From Sphingobacteriales bacterium (lineage in GTDB: Bacteria; Bacteroidota; Bacteroidia; Chitinophagales; Chitinophagaceae): 17,550 nt of DNA. The stretch lies in assembly GCA_023251215.1 (NCBI GenBank), contig JAHEZF010000005.1, positions 1 to 17,550 of the forward strand. Direction: 5' to 3'. Below are positions 6,295 to 13,617 of the stretch, piece by piece (the stretch's first letter is position 1; each line of letters starts with the position of its first letter). The position numbers and the translations under genes were made by a program. The notes under the pieces were generated by a model. It did no database searches. It had not been told where the DNA came from and saw nothing but the letters and a program-made list of their open reading frames with translations.

Positions 6295-7245
6295 ATGCGT
6301 TTTGAAAAGCCTGTTTCCCTGACCACCATCGCCCAACTTATTGGCGCCGAAATTGTCGGTAATAAAAACGGAATTGCGACCGGCATTAATGAGATACATA
6401 AAGTAGAACCCGGCGATCTTGTATTTGCCGATCATCCAAAATATTATACCACCTGCATTAATTCCGCGGCAACATTTATCATCATCAATAAAAAAACTGA
6501 TTTCCCGGAAGGCAAAGCTTTGCTGATTGTGGAAGACCCCTTTGAAGCATATTTGAAAATTGCAGATCATTATCGTCCGTTCAACCCATCTATGAAAATG
6601 ATAAGTGATACATCCATAGTGGGAGAAGGAACTGTCATTATGCCCAATGCATATATAGGTAATCATGTAAGTATAGGAACAAACTGTATCGTTTATCCCA
6701 ATGTAACCATACTTGATCATTGTGTTCTTGGTAATCATGTGGTGATCCAGGCCGGAACGGTTATTGGCAGCGATGCCTTTTACTATAATAAAAAAACAAA
6801 CCGGGATATTCATTATAAAAAAATGACCAGTTGTGGTCGGGTAGTAATTGAGGACTGGGTGGAAATAGGTGCCAGCTGTACTGTCGACCGCGGCGTAAGC
6901 AGCGATACATTAATCAGGACAGGTACCAAAATAGATAACCTGGTACAAATTGGTCATGATACCGTGATTGGTAAAAATTGCCTGCTGGCCGGGCAGGTGG
7001 GTATTGCCGGCGCCACAACTTTAGAAGACAATGTGATCCTTTGGGGACAGGTGGGTGTAAGTAAGACCCTGACTATAGGAAAAAATGCAATTGTATATGC
7101 ACAAAGCGGGGTTAAGGATTCAATTGCCGGAGGCAAAAAATATTTTGGCTCGCCAGTGGAAGATGCAAGGGAAAAGATAAAAGAATTTGTCTGGATAAAA
7201 AGAATACCGAAGCTCTGGGAAAAAGTAATGGGGAAAAAGGGTTAA
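6295..7245 (+). CDS. lpxD: LpxD-type UDP-3-O-acylglucosamine N-acyltransferase
   Basis: A cytosolic acyltransferase of lipid A synthesis, adding a hydroxyacyl chain to UDP-3-O-acylglucosamine. It is 316 aa from the ATG at 6295, a little shorter than the 341-aa E. coli enzyme. The N-terminal uridine-binding domain (about 1-100) is followed by hexapeptide repeats of the left-handed beta-helix (about 105-275) and a C-terminal helix. Family motifs are IGSDAF (157-162), SCTVDRG (194-200) and IDNLVQIGHDTVIG (213-226), in which H221 aligns with the catalytic His. The start at 6295 is preferred over an upstream TTG at 6277 because the latter overlaps the -7 box. No lpxC or fabZ lies beside it, so it could be a second LpxD paralogue with another glycan substrate. 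Confidence 0.85.
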   Translation: MRFEKPVSLTTIAQLIGAEIVGNKNGIATGINEIHKVEPGDLVFADHPKYYTTCINSAATFIIINKKTDFPEGKALLIVEDPFEAYLKIADHYRPFNPSMKMISDTSIVGEGTVIMPNAYIGNHVSIGTNCIVYPNVTILDHCVLGNHVVIQAGTVIGSDAFYYNKKTNRDIHYKKMTSCGRVVIEDWVEIGASCTVDRGVSSDTLIRTGTKIDNLVQIGHDTVIGKNCLLAGQVGIAGATTLEDNVILWGQVGVSKTLTIGKNAIVYAQSGVKDSIAGGKKYFGSPVEDAREKIKEFVWIKRIPKLWEKVMGKKG

Positions 7246-7253
7246 ACAGTTTA

Positions 7254-8330
7254 TCAATCCGGCAAATAATCATAAGGCAATTGATCTGCTAAATTCTTCC
7301 AGCTCCAGTAACCCTGGTTTACCCAATCCTTCTGGTCATAATAATAACCATTTTCTTTTATTGTAATCGCATCTTTCATGTCAATATATGATATCTGGGC
7401 ACTTACATTTTTTGGCAAACCGGATTTTTTCAGGTACTCCGGTTCTGGTTTTTTCTTTGTATAAGTAACGCTTAATTTTCCGGGATACCATATTTCTATC
7501 TGCAGGGTACTGTCCAGTGCGCCATAATAAAGCGTATCATAGGGATCAGTTACTTTACTGAATTTAGTATCACTGTTTTCATCCAGCAAATCAATCAGCC
7601 AACCATCCTCAGCCAGGGTGCTGTCATAATAACTCCTCATAAAATGAAGCCTGGAACCATAATAAGCTTTTGTACGGTTCATATTCCATGTCTTTTTTTC
7701 CGCATCATTCCCTTCCATTTCCGTGTATAAACAATAACCACGGTAGGAATTGATATCGGTGTTATAATAGTACACAAATGAATCCAACTGGTACCGGAGA
7801 TCATATCCCAATGCCTTATTCACGATCTGTAGCGGTTCTGTTGCCAGCACTTTCAGTTTATTGCTTCGTTTGGAATAATAGAATTTCAGAGCTTCTGGAT
7901 TCAGTAACACACATTGCGCTGCGTTAGGTGTAGCGCCTATAAAATTGTTTGTAAAGAAATCCCCATATTTTTCCCATCCATCGGGCACTTCGTTGCTGTT
8001 TTTTATTACTACTTCAGTAAGGCTTTTGTCTTCTTTCACCAATAATATCTCCAGTTTAATATCGTCGTTGTTGTTGATGCGTACCAGTTGTGTTTTATAT
8101 CCGGTATAGCTGATGATAAGATCGTACCCTCCGGATTTTAACTGCAGAGAAAACTCACCTTGTTTATTGGTTGCAGTACCCAGCGTGGTATTCTGGCAAA
8201 AAACAGAAGCGCCGGGGAGCGGTTCCCTGCTTGCAGAATCAAGGACTGAACCGGAGGCTGTGAGCTGTCCATGCACAACAAGGGAAAAGACTGTAAGTGA
8301 TGACAGAAATAAGAAACGTGGTTTTTGCAT
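7254..8330 (-). CDS. Secreted CarboxypepD_reg-domain protein
   Basis: A 358-aa exported protein of unknown function. A signal peptide (1-21, ending VVHGQ) is followed by a CarboxypepD_reg-like domain (about 25-100) with the pattern GSVLDSASREPLPGASV, G-x-x-T-N-K-Q-G-E-F and ISYTGYKTQ. This beta-sandwich is common on Bacteroidota surface proteins and receptors. The remaining 250 residues are rich in Tyr, Asp and Trp and show no motif I can name. There is no TonB plug or barrel, so it is not a truncated receptor in any obvious way. It lies 37 nt downstream of the epimerase gene on the same strand and may be co-transcribed. A TATCTTTA box (8348-8355) could also give it its own promoter. Confidence 0.85.
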   Translation of the reverse strand: MQKPRFLFLSSLTVFSLVVHGQLTASGSVLDSASREPLPGASVFCQNTTLGTATNKQGEFSLQLKSGGYDLIISYTGYKTQLVRINNNDDIKLEILLVKEDKSLTEVVIKNSNEVPDGWEKYGDFFTNNFIGATPNAAQCVLLNPEALKFYYSKRSNKLKVLATEPLQIVNKALGYDLRYQLDSFVYYYNTDINSYRGYCLYTEMEGNDAEKKTWNMNRTKAYYGSRLHFMRSYYDSTLAEDGWLIDLLDENSDTKFSKVTDPYDTLYYGALDSTLQIEIWYPGKLSVTYTKKKPEPEYLKKSGLPKNVSAQISYIDMKDAITIKENGYYYDQKDWVNQGYWSWKNLADQLPYDYLPD

Positions 8331-8367
8331 AGAAACATGATTGGGGATAAAGATACGGTTTGCAATA

Positions 8368-9363
8368 TTACGGATGCACCGGTTGAATGGCAGCTAAGTA
8401 TTTTTCACAGGCATTTTTGACAGTTTTTTCCAATGGCATAAAGGAAAAACCCGGAAAAGTTTTCAAAAACTTATCATTTTGAAAATAAGTTTTACTCTGC
8501 GCCACTTTTGCACTTTCTTTTGTAAACAATGGTTTTTTGCCGGTAAAAAAAGATTTCAGTTTTTCCATTCGCCAGGCAATGGACATTAAAAGTGGAGTGG
8601 TTTTCCTGGAGGGATGTTTTTTGCCAAAACCATCAGCAACGCAATCCATTAGTTTTTTAAATGGCCATGTATCTCCGGTTACAATAAAACGCTGTTCTGT
8701 AATATCACTTTCCATTAACAACACCGTAACTCTTGCCACATCTTCCACATCTACAAAACTATTAATGCCAGAAATATACCATTTGAACTCATCGTAAATG
8801 TTTTTAAAAATGATGCAACTACTGCTATTCCAGTCGCCATAACCTAAGATGGTGCCGGGATTTAATATTACAATACTCAGTCCTTCGCTGGCGCCCCGCC
8901 ATACTTCCAGTTCTGCCTTATGTTTGCTTTTGGCATAATGGGTGTTTACTGTACTGTCCTCCCATTTTGTTTCTTCGTTCACCTGCCCTCCTGTTTTTGT
9001 TCTTCCTAATGCTGCCACCGAACTTATATAGATAAAACGCTTTATGTTTTTTTCTAAAGCCATATTTACCACATTCGCTGTTCCTTCCACATTTACCTGG
9101 TACATGCTTTTGCGGTCTTTTTTTACAAAAGAAATAATAGCTGCAGCATGAATAATGATATCCACGCCTTCCATAGCATCCTGCAAAGCCACTACATCCA
9201 ATACATCGCCTTCTATCCAGTCTACTTTGTCCAGTATTTCTTTTGGAATATAAAAAGGAAGTTTATTGTTGCGGCGGATAGCCCTTACTGCATATCCTTT
9301 TTCCACCAGGTGTTTGATGATGTAAGAGCCGAGAAAACCAGTACCGCCTGTAACTAATATCAT
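8368..9363 (-). CDS. NAD-dependent epimerase/reductase (extended SDR)
   Basis: A 331-aa extended short-chain dehydrogenase. It has the Rossmann motif TGGTGFLGS (5-13), an acidic DVLDV at about 53-57, the HAAA motif (72-75), SSVAALG (114-120, active-site Ser) and YAKSK with catalytic Tyr143 and Lys147. The general pattern resembles dihydroflavonol-4-reductase-like or sugar-epimerase proteins, and the substrate cannot be set from sequence. It begins 70 nt after the hydroxyacyl-CoA dehydrogenase stop on the same strand, with an AT-rich repeat-like spacer between them. Confidence 0.9.
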   Translation of the reverse strand: MILVTGGTGFLGSYIIKHLVEKGYAVRAIRRNNKLPFYIPKEILDKVDWIEGDVLDVVALQDAMEGVDIIIHAAAIISFVKKDRKSMYQVNVEGTANVVNMALEKNIKRFIYISSVAALGRTKTGGQVNEETKWEDSTVNTHYAKSKHKAELEVWRGASEGLSIVILNPGTILGYGDWNSSSCIIFKNIYDEFKWYISGINSFVDVEDVARVTVLLMESDITEQRFIVTGDTWPFKKLMDCVADGFGKKHPSRKTTPLLMSIAWRMEKLKSFFTGKKPLFTKESAKVAQSKTYFQNDKFLKTFPGFSFMPLEKTVKNACEKYLAAIQPVHP

Positions 9364-9433
9364 TGAATAATTAAGATTGAAGATTTAATATTTTAAAGAC
9401 AAATGCAATATTCAATTTTAAATATGAAATCCA
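9364..9433. repeat. AT-rich repeat-like spacer
   Basis: Short ATTGAA/TTCAAT units recur (TTGAATAATTAAGATTGAAG near 9363, ATATTCAATTTTAAATATGA near 9409). It resembles the degenerate strings at 2328-2475 and 17185-17218. No reading frame or clear promoter is seen in it. Confidence 0.35.
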
Positions 9434-10279
9434 TCAATAATTGTAATATCCTTTTCCGGTCTTTCTTCCTAATTCACCCAATTCTACTTTTTCTTTCTGG
9501 ATATATGAAGGCATTAGTCTTCCTGGTTTGTTCAATCTTTCATATATGGAACAGCTTACTGCATAATTAACATCATTACCGATAAGGTCCATGAGTTTAA
9601 AGGGGCCCATTTTAAATCCAGTGGCTTCAAGCAATGAATCGAGTTGTATAAAATCACTCAAACCTTGTTCCGCTAACCTGAGGGATTCAATATAATAAAG
9701 CCGGGCCACACGGTTTACAATAAATCCGGGAGAATCTTTGCAGATCACCGGGACCTTACCCATTTGTTTTGCCAATTCAATAATGATTCGTATGGTTTCA
9801 GCATTCGTATAGTTCGTAGTCACTACTTCTACAAGTTTCATAATGGGAGCCGGATTAAAAAAATGCATGCCGATTACCCGTTCAGGATTTTTAATTTTAG
9901 CAGCAATGTCATTAAGGGAAAGAGAAGAAGTATTGCTGGCAAAAATGCTTTCACTATGATTCAGTTCGGCCAATTGATTAAATAATGCCACTTTTAATTC
10001 AGTTTTTTCTATAATGGCTTCTATAAAAACGCCGGCAAGACAGGTTTGTATATCATCGGTGAATTGAATATGCCGGAAGATCATATTTTTCTGTTCAGCT
10101 GTTATTTTTCCTTTTTCGACCAGCAACTGCAGATTTTTTTCAATGCTGTTTTTTGCGTTTTCCAGCACAGCCGGGTTTAGTTCATATAAAATAACAGAAA
10201 TCCCTGAATGTGCAGCTGCCTGTGCAATACCGCTACCCATAGTGCCTGCTCCGCAAACGCATATACTATTGATGGTCAC
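9434..10279 (-). CDS. 3-hydroxyacyl-CoA (3-hydroxybutyryl-CoA) dehydrogenase
   Basis: A 281-aa soluble enzyme that interconverts 3-hydroxyacyl-CoA and 3-ketoacyl-CoA with NAD(P), as in fatty-acid or butyrate-type metabolism. The N-terminal Rossmann domain shows GAGTMG (10-15). The catalytic region has SNTSSL (115-120, Ser117), GMHFFNPAPIMKLVEVV (137-153) with catalytic His139 and Glu151, and KDSPGFIVNR (181-190) with Asn189. The C-terminal helical domain ends with the family signature GRKTGKGYYNY. Length is normal for the stand-alone (Hbd/PaaH-like) form. The start is GTG at 10279, since no suitable ATG lies before the Rossmann strand. A TATCTTTA box lies 18 nt upstream. Confidence 0.94.
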   Translation of the reverse strand: MTINSICVCGAGTMGSGIAQAAAHSGISVILYELNPAVLENAKNSIEKNLQLLVEKGKITAEQKNMIFRHIQFTDDIQTCLAGVFIEAIIEKTELKVALFNQLAELNHSESIFASNTSSLSLNDIAAKIKNPERVIGMHFFNPAPIMKLVEVVTTNYTNAETIRIIIELAKQMGKVPVICKDSPGFIVNRVARLYYIESLRLAEQGLSDFIQLDSLLEATGFKMGPFKLMDLIGNDVNYAVSCSIYERLNKPGRLMPSYIQKEKVELGELGRKTGKGYYNY

Positions 10280-10296
10280 CTAAAGAATTTATCACA

Positions 10297-10304
10297 TAAA
10301 GATA
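10297..10304 (-). promoter_or_regulatory. Candidate -7 box for the hydroxyacyl-CoA dehydrogenase gene
   Basis: On the minus strand it reads TATCTTTA, one base from TAnnTTTG, 18 nt before the GTG start. The gap to the divergent membrane-protein gene is under 90 nt, so both promoters overlap here. Confidence 0.35.
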
Positions 10305-10366
10305 AGTTGTTGATATTTCAGAAGCGATTTGTGACAAGTTTCTCTTACCTTATGCCAAAATTAACC

Positions 10367-10984
10367 ATGGATTCAAACCCAACAAATGCTCCACTAAGTA
10401 ATACACCCGTTTCAGTATCCACCGGAATGTTCGGCACTAAGATTCCTTCTGCTGTAGCATTTGCAGTTGGCATTCTTTTATTCTTTCTGCCTTTTTCAGA
10501 AATAAAGTGTGGCGGAACAACTATTATGAGTAAATCAGGAAAGGGTTATGTTTTAGGTGAAGACTGGAAATCCGTTGCCGGTTATGGAAAAGAAACAGCA
10601 GGAGAGATGACCAAAAAGACAACAACAAAAAAAGAAAACAATGCACAGATTTTTGCTATTGCCGCCCTGGCACTTGGCATTCTGGGTTTATTTTTATCAT
10701 TTGCCGCAGGAAAGACAGCAGGAGCCGGAGGTATGGTAGCGGGCATTTTAGCCGGAGGCGCTTTAGTGGGTCTGATGGTAGAAGTGAAAAGCTGGTATAA
10801 AGATGAACTTGCAAAACAAGCAGCCGATAAGGTTAAGGAGGGTACTGATAATCTTGGCCTGGATAAAATAGGAAATTCTGTGGCGCCAACCCTTGGATTT
10901 ACTCCCTGGTTTTATGTGGCTGTTATTGCTTTTTTGGCTGCGGCATTTTTTTGTTACCAGCGAATGCGGTCTGTCAGGATCTAA
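10367..10984 (+). CDS. Four-helix membrane protein of unknown function
   Basis: A 205-aa predicted inner-membrane protein that I do not recognise. Helices lie at about 27-43, 94-113, 119-138 and 180-197. A polar 50-residue loop (44-93) follows the first helix and carries a lysine/threonine stretch (KKTTTKKENN). A second loop (139-178) is amphipathic (YKDELAKQAADKVKEG). Helix 2-3 is rich in Gly and Ala. The frame stays open to 10208, but that part overlaps the divergent dehydrogenase and is not protein-like. ATGs at 10352 and 10367 are both possible; I prefer 10367, because a -7-like TACCTTAT lies at 10347-10354. It resembles the next gene in its first helix (ILLFFLPF against GCFFLPYY) and overall plan, so the two may be diverged paralogues. 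Confidence 0.75.
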   Translation: MDSNPTNAPLSNTPVSVSTGMFGTKIPSAVAFAVGILLFFLPFSEIKCGGTTIMSKSGKGYVLGEDWKSVAGYGKETAGEMTKKTTTKKENNAQIFAIAALALGILGLFLSFAAGKTAGAGGMVAGILAGGALVGLMVEVKSWYKDELAKQAADKVKEGTDNLGLDKIGNSVAPTLGFTPWFYVAVIAFLAAAFFCYQRMRSVRI

Positions 10985-11063
10985 AATAGTTTTTGCAGAT
11001 TATAGTTAAGTGTGATTGACAAAATATTTTTCACAATATTATTCATCACCAAAAACAACTACT

Positions 11064-11465
11064 ATGGACAGGAAAACATTCACCATCATCTTAGCGGTCG
11101 TTTTGATCGGCTGCTTCTTTTTACCGTACTACAAATTTCTGGGGGCAGGGATAAGCGGCTATGATTTTGTATTCAAAACAGGAGGGGATTCCTGGGAAAT
11201 GTATATCTGGCTGCTTGTTCCGGTACCCGGCCTTCTGCTGTTACTTGGCGCTTTGAACAAGGAGAACTATATACTGGGGCGGGGACTACTATTATGGCTG
11301 CCATTGCTTGCGTTAATATATATGCTTATTGTCGGACCGATGATCCATGGTACGGCCATAGGAGATACACTAAAAGCAATTGGAAAAGATTATGGCATTG
11401 GTTTATGGATAACAATAGCTGCATCTCTTGTACTGGCATTTTATAATCCCAAAGCAAAAGCTTAG
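11064..11465 (+). CDS. Small four-helix membrane protein, possible paralogue of upstream gene
   Basis: A 133-aa predicted membrane protein of unknown function. Helices are at about 5-20, 46-63, 73-92 and 110-126. The first helix ends with CFFLPYY, followed by a Gly-rich loop (GAGISGYDF), matching the plan of the upstream 205-aa protein. The loops are much shorter, and the polar stretch between helices 1 and 2 of the neighbour is missing. The ATG at 11064 is chosen because the upstream TTG at 11016 would add 16 polar residues ahead of the helix. It lies 79 nt downstream of its neighbour, and a strong terminator follows at 11486, so the two probably form a unit. Confidence 0.75.
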   Translation: MDRKTFTIILAVVLIGCFFLPYYKFLGAGISGYDFVFKTGGDSWEMYIWLLVPVPGLLLLLGALNKENYILGRGLLLWLPLLALIYMLIVGPMIHGTAIGDTLKAIGKDYGIGLWITIAASLVLAFYNPKAKA

Positions 11466-11485
11466 CAATAAACTTTGTTTAATTT

Positions 11486-11514
11486 AAACGGCTCTTTTAT
11501 TGAGCCGTTTTTTA
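11486..11514 (+). terminator. Rho-independent terminator of the membrane-protein pair
   Basis: AAACGGCTC (11486-11494) and GAGCCGTTT (11502-11510) form a perfect 9-bp stem with a 7-nt loop. It is followed by a T-run ending TTTTTTA and begins 20 nt after the second membrane gene. The A-rich left side means it may also work weakly on the other strand. Confidence 0.9.
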
Positions 11515-11607
11515 TTTGCTTTAATGGGATGGTAAACAGGCATATTGTACCCGACTATTTAGCAGAAATTCAGAAAGGATTCCTTAAATTCACAGCTTTT
11601 CAATTTC

Positions 11608-12495
11608 ATGCGAATCTTTCTTGCAATAATCTGTTGCTGTTTTGTCGTGAACAGCCATGCTCAAACATTTGACTGGTGGGCCCGTAATGTACATTGGGAC
11701 GGAGTAAGCCCCTGGCAACGATATATTATCAGGCTTCCCGGTTTTCTTGGCCCCAATGCGCTGCCGGTTCCTGCTATTACTAATGGCAGTATTGATAGCA
11801 GTACCTCCCTTGCAATTACAGGCAATCTTCACTTTTCAAAAGGGGATAATACAAAGAATCTTGTTATATATGGTAATTACTGTTTGATTAAAAAAATTAT
11901 TTCCTTTGATGCATCCTGGGTGCCTTATGAGCATTTTACGATGAGCAATGTAATAAAAGAAAAACGGCATGTTTTTTCAGATTTTTATTATAACAGGCAT
12001 TCATCAGGAGAAATTCATCTGAATACAACTATACAGCTATTGAACCGGTACAGGAAAAATATTCAGCTTGCTTTACGGGTTGGCTACCGATATCCCTCCG
12101 GCTCAGGTTTGGGTTCAGCACGGGATACGGATGCTCCTGGTTATTATTTTGATCTGTCCTTTGGAAAACCTTTTCATTCTTCCGGGCTTAAGTGGATCGG
12201 GATGCTTGGTTTTTATTCCTGGCAGATAGATAATACTTATTTCAGGCAAGATGATGCCTTTTTATTTGGTAACGGAGTAGAATGGAATTCAAAAAACTTT
12301 AAGTTGCAAACTTATGTTGCAGGCTACCTGGGGTTTTTGGGGAAGAGCGGAGACAAACCCATAGTTTTTCGAACCAGTGCAGAAAAGAAATTAAAACGAA
12401 TCGGCTTGCTTCTCCGTTTTCAACAGGGGCTGCATGACTTTAAATATACCAGTGTAGAGTTTGGGGCTAAATACTATTTTAAAAACTGCAACTAG
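11608..12495 (+). CDS. Predicted outer-membrane beta-barrel protein, unknown function
   Basis: A 295-aa exported protein. The signal peptide (1-18) is hydrophobic (FLAIICCCFVV) and ends SHA, with cleavage likely before QTFDW. The mature part alternates polar and aromatic residues in short strands (for example YGNYCLIKKIISFDASWVPY, LALRVGYRYPSG, YYFDLSFGKPF) and ends EFGAKYYFKNCN. That resembles small outer-membrane barrels, although the final residue is not the usual Phe. No family name can be given. The ATG at 11608 is preceded by AAAGGATT about 25-30 nt upstream, too far to act as a ribosome site. It is convergent with pheS, the two stops being 12 nt apart. Confidence 0.78.
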   Translation: MRIFLAIICCCFVVNSHAQTFDWWARNVHWDGVSPWQRYIIRLPGFLGPNALPVPAITNGSIDSSTSLAITGNLHFSKGDNTKNLVIYGNYCLIKKIISFDASWVPYEHFTMSNVIKEKRHVFSDFYYNRHSSGEIHLNTTIQLLNRYRKNIQLALRVGYRYPSGSGLGSARDTDAPGYYFDLSFGKPFHSSGLKWIGMLGFYSWQIDNTYFRQDDAFLFGNGVEWNSKNFKLQTYVAGYLGFLGKSGDKPIVFRTSAEKKLKRIGLLLRFQQGLHDFKYTSVEFGAKYYFKNCN

Positions 12496-12507
12496 CTTTA
12501 AACGAAT

Positions 12508-13554
12508 TCATATTACCGATGTAAACTGCTTCAAAAACCGTACATCATTCTCACTGAACATACGAATATCATTAATGCCATACTTTAACATGGCGGGACG
12601 TTCGATACCCATGCCGAAGGCAAAGCCAGTGTATTTACCGGGATTGATGCCGCAATTCTGTAATACATTCGGATGTACCATGCCGCATCCAAGAATTTCC
12701 ACCCAACCTGTTTTTTTGCAGATAGCACATCCTTCGCCACCGCAGATAAAACAGCTTATATCCATTTCAGCGCTGGGCTCAGTAAAAGGAAAATATGAAG
12801 GCCGGAAACGAACTTTTACATCTTTACCATACATTTCTTTTACAAAAAAATAAAGTGTCTGCTTGAGATCAGCGAAAGAAACATTTTCATCAATATATAA
12901 TCCTTCCACCTGGTGAAAAAAACAATGGCTTCTTGCACTCACGGTTTCATTTCTGTACACACGGCCCGGCATTATCATCCGGATGGGCAGTTTGCCTTTT
13001 TCCATTTCACGTATCTGTACATTACTTGTATGTGTACGCAATAAAAAGTCGGGATTTTGCTGAACGTAAAATGTATCCTGCAAATCACGGGCAGGATGAT
13101 GGAGTGGCAGATTCAATGCGCCGAAATTGTGCCAGTCATCTTCTATTTCTGGTCCTTCAGCTACTGCAAATCCCAATCGTTGAAATATGGAAACAATCCT
13201 GTTTTTCATTAATGTTACAGGATGGTGGCTGCCAAGAGGCATTGTATCGCCGGGAAGGGTAAGGTCTGACTTGTCGCTGTCCCGATAGCTATCGGGAGCT
13301 GGTTGCTGGTTACTGATTGTATCTTTTAAACTTTCATATTTATTTTCAACAAAAAGTTTAAAGTCATTCAGTATTTGTCCAAATTCTTTTTTCTTTTCAA
13401 TGGGTACATTCTTCATTTCACCCATAATGGCTTTTACAATACCTTTTGTCCCCAGCCATTTAATGCGGAATTCTTCCACCGATTTGTCATCAATAGAAGT
13501 AAAAGCTGCGATTTCTTTTTTATAATCGTTGATCTGATGCAACACTTGTTCCAT
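12508..13554 (-). CDS. pheS: Phenylalanine--tRNA ligase alpha subunit
   Basis: The catalytic alpha subunit of the cytosolic alpha2-beta2 PheRS, which charges tRNA-Phe; 348 aa, normal for bacteria. The N-terminal coiled coil (about 1-85) is followed by the class II core: HHPARDLQDTFYV, HTSNVQIREM, HQVEGLYIDENVSFADLK, a four-cysteine stretch CFICGGEGCAICKKTGW, GCGMVHP, and motif 3 GMGIERPAMLKYGINDIRMF. The pheT partner is not in the window, which is common in this phylum. Residues 86-92 (APDSYRD), in the linker between coil and core, are encoded by a perfect 18-bp palindrome. The ATG at 13554 lies only a few bases after a -7 box, so the leader must be very short. Confidence 0.96.
   Translation of the reverse strand: MEQVLHQINDYKKEIAAFTSIDDKSVEEFRIKWLGTKGIVKAIMGEMKNVPIEKKKEFGQILNDFKLFVENKYESLKDTISNQQPAPDSYRDSDKSDLTLPGDTMPLGSHHPVTLMKNRIVSIFQRLGFAVAEGPEIEDDWHNFGALNLPLHHPARDLQDTFYVQQNPDFLLRTHTSNVQIREMEKGKLPIRMIMPGRVYRNETVSARSHCFFHQVEGLYIDENVSFADLKQTLYFFVKEMYGKDVKVRFRPSYFPFTEPSAEMDISCFICGGEGCAICKKTGWVEILGCGMVHPNVLQNCGINPGKYTGFAFGMGIERPAMLKYGINDIRMFSENDVRFLKQFTSVI
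13280..13297. repeat. Perfect 18-bp palindrome inside pheS
   Basis: TCCCGATAGCTATCGGGA is its own reverse complement over all 18 bases. It is read in frame as part of APDSYRD (residues 86-92) in the flexible PheS linker. I recall similar CCCGATAGCTATCGGG strings as repeated palindromes in Bacteroidota genomes, but this could not be checked here. Confidence 0.8.
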
Positions 13555-13559
13555 AAAAA

Positions 13560-13567
13560 CAAAGATA
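13560..13567 (-). promoter_or_regulatory. Candidate -7 box for pheS
   Basis: On the minus strand it reads TATCTTTG, an exact TAnnTTTG match, ending 5 nt before the pheS ATG (13554). Transcription would begin at or next to the start codon, giving a leaderless or nearly leaderless mRNA. Confidence 0.4.
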
Positions 13568-13587
13568 AACCGGGGCCAGGTCCGGTT
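13568..13587 (-). terminator. Possible terminator after the TonB receptor
   Basis: AACCGG (minus strand, from 13587) pairs with CCGGTT (to 13568) over 6 bp around an 8-nt loop. Downstream on the minus strand it runs into TTTATCTTTGTTTTT. The T-rich tract overlaps the pheS -7 box, so terminator and promoter would be merged. The stem is short, so this is weakly supported. Confidence 0.35.
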
Positions 13588-13617
13588 AAAATGAATTTTT
13601 AGCGTTGCTTTATAAAT

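Noticed and set aside
6204..6813. Minus-strand frames antisense to the LpxD-type gene
   Set aside because: They are shadows of a clear hexapeptide-repeat protein, with no family features of their own.
10208..10366. Upstream extension of the 205-aa membrane protein to an ATG at 10208
   Set aside because: It overlaps the start of the divergent hydroxyacyl-CoA dehydrogenase, reads as an antisense of that gene, and is Cys/Ser-rich without protein-like features. ATG 10367 (or 10352) is more sensible.
11016..11063. TTG start extending the 133-aa membrane protein
   Set aside because: It adds a polar stretch before helix 1 with no support, whereas ATG 11064 directly precedes the helix.
12461..12853. 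Plus-strand 130-aa frame over the pheS 3' end
   Set aside because: It lies opposite well-conserved PheS motifs and is an antisense shadow.
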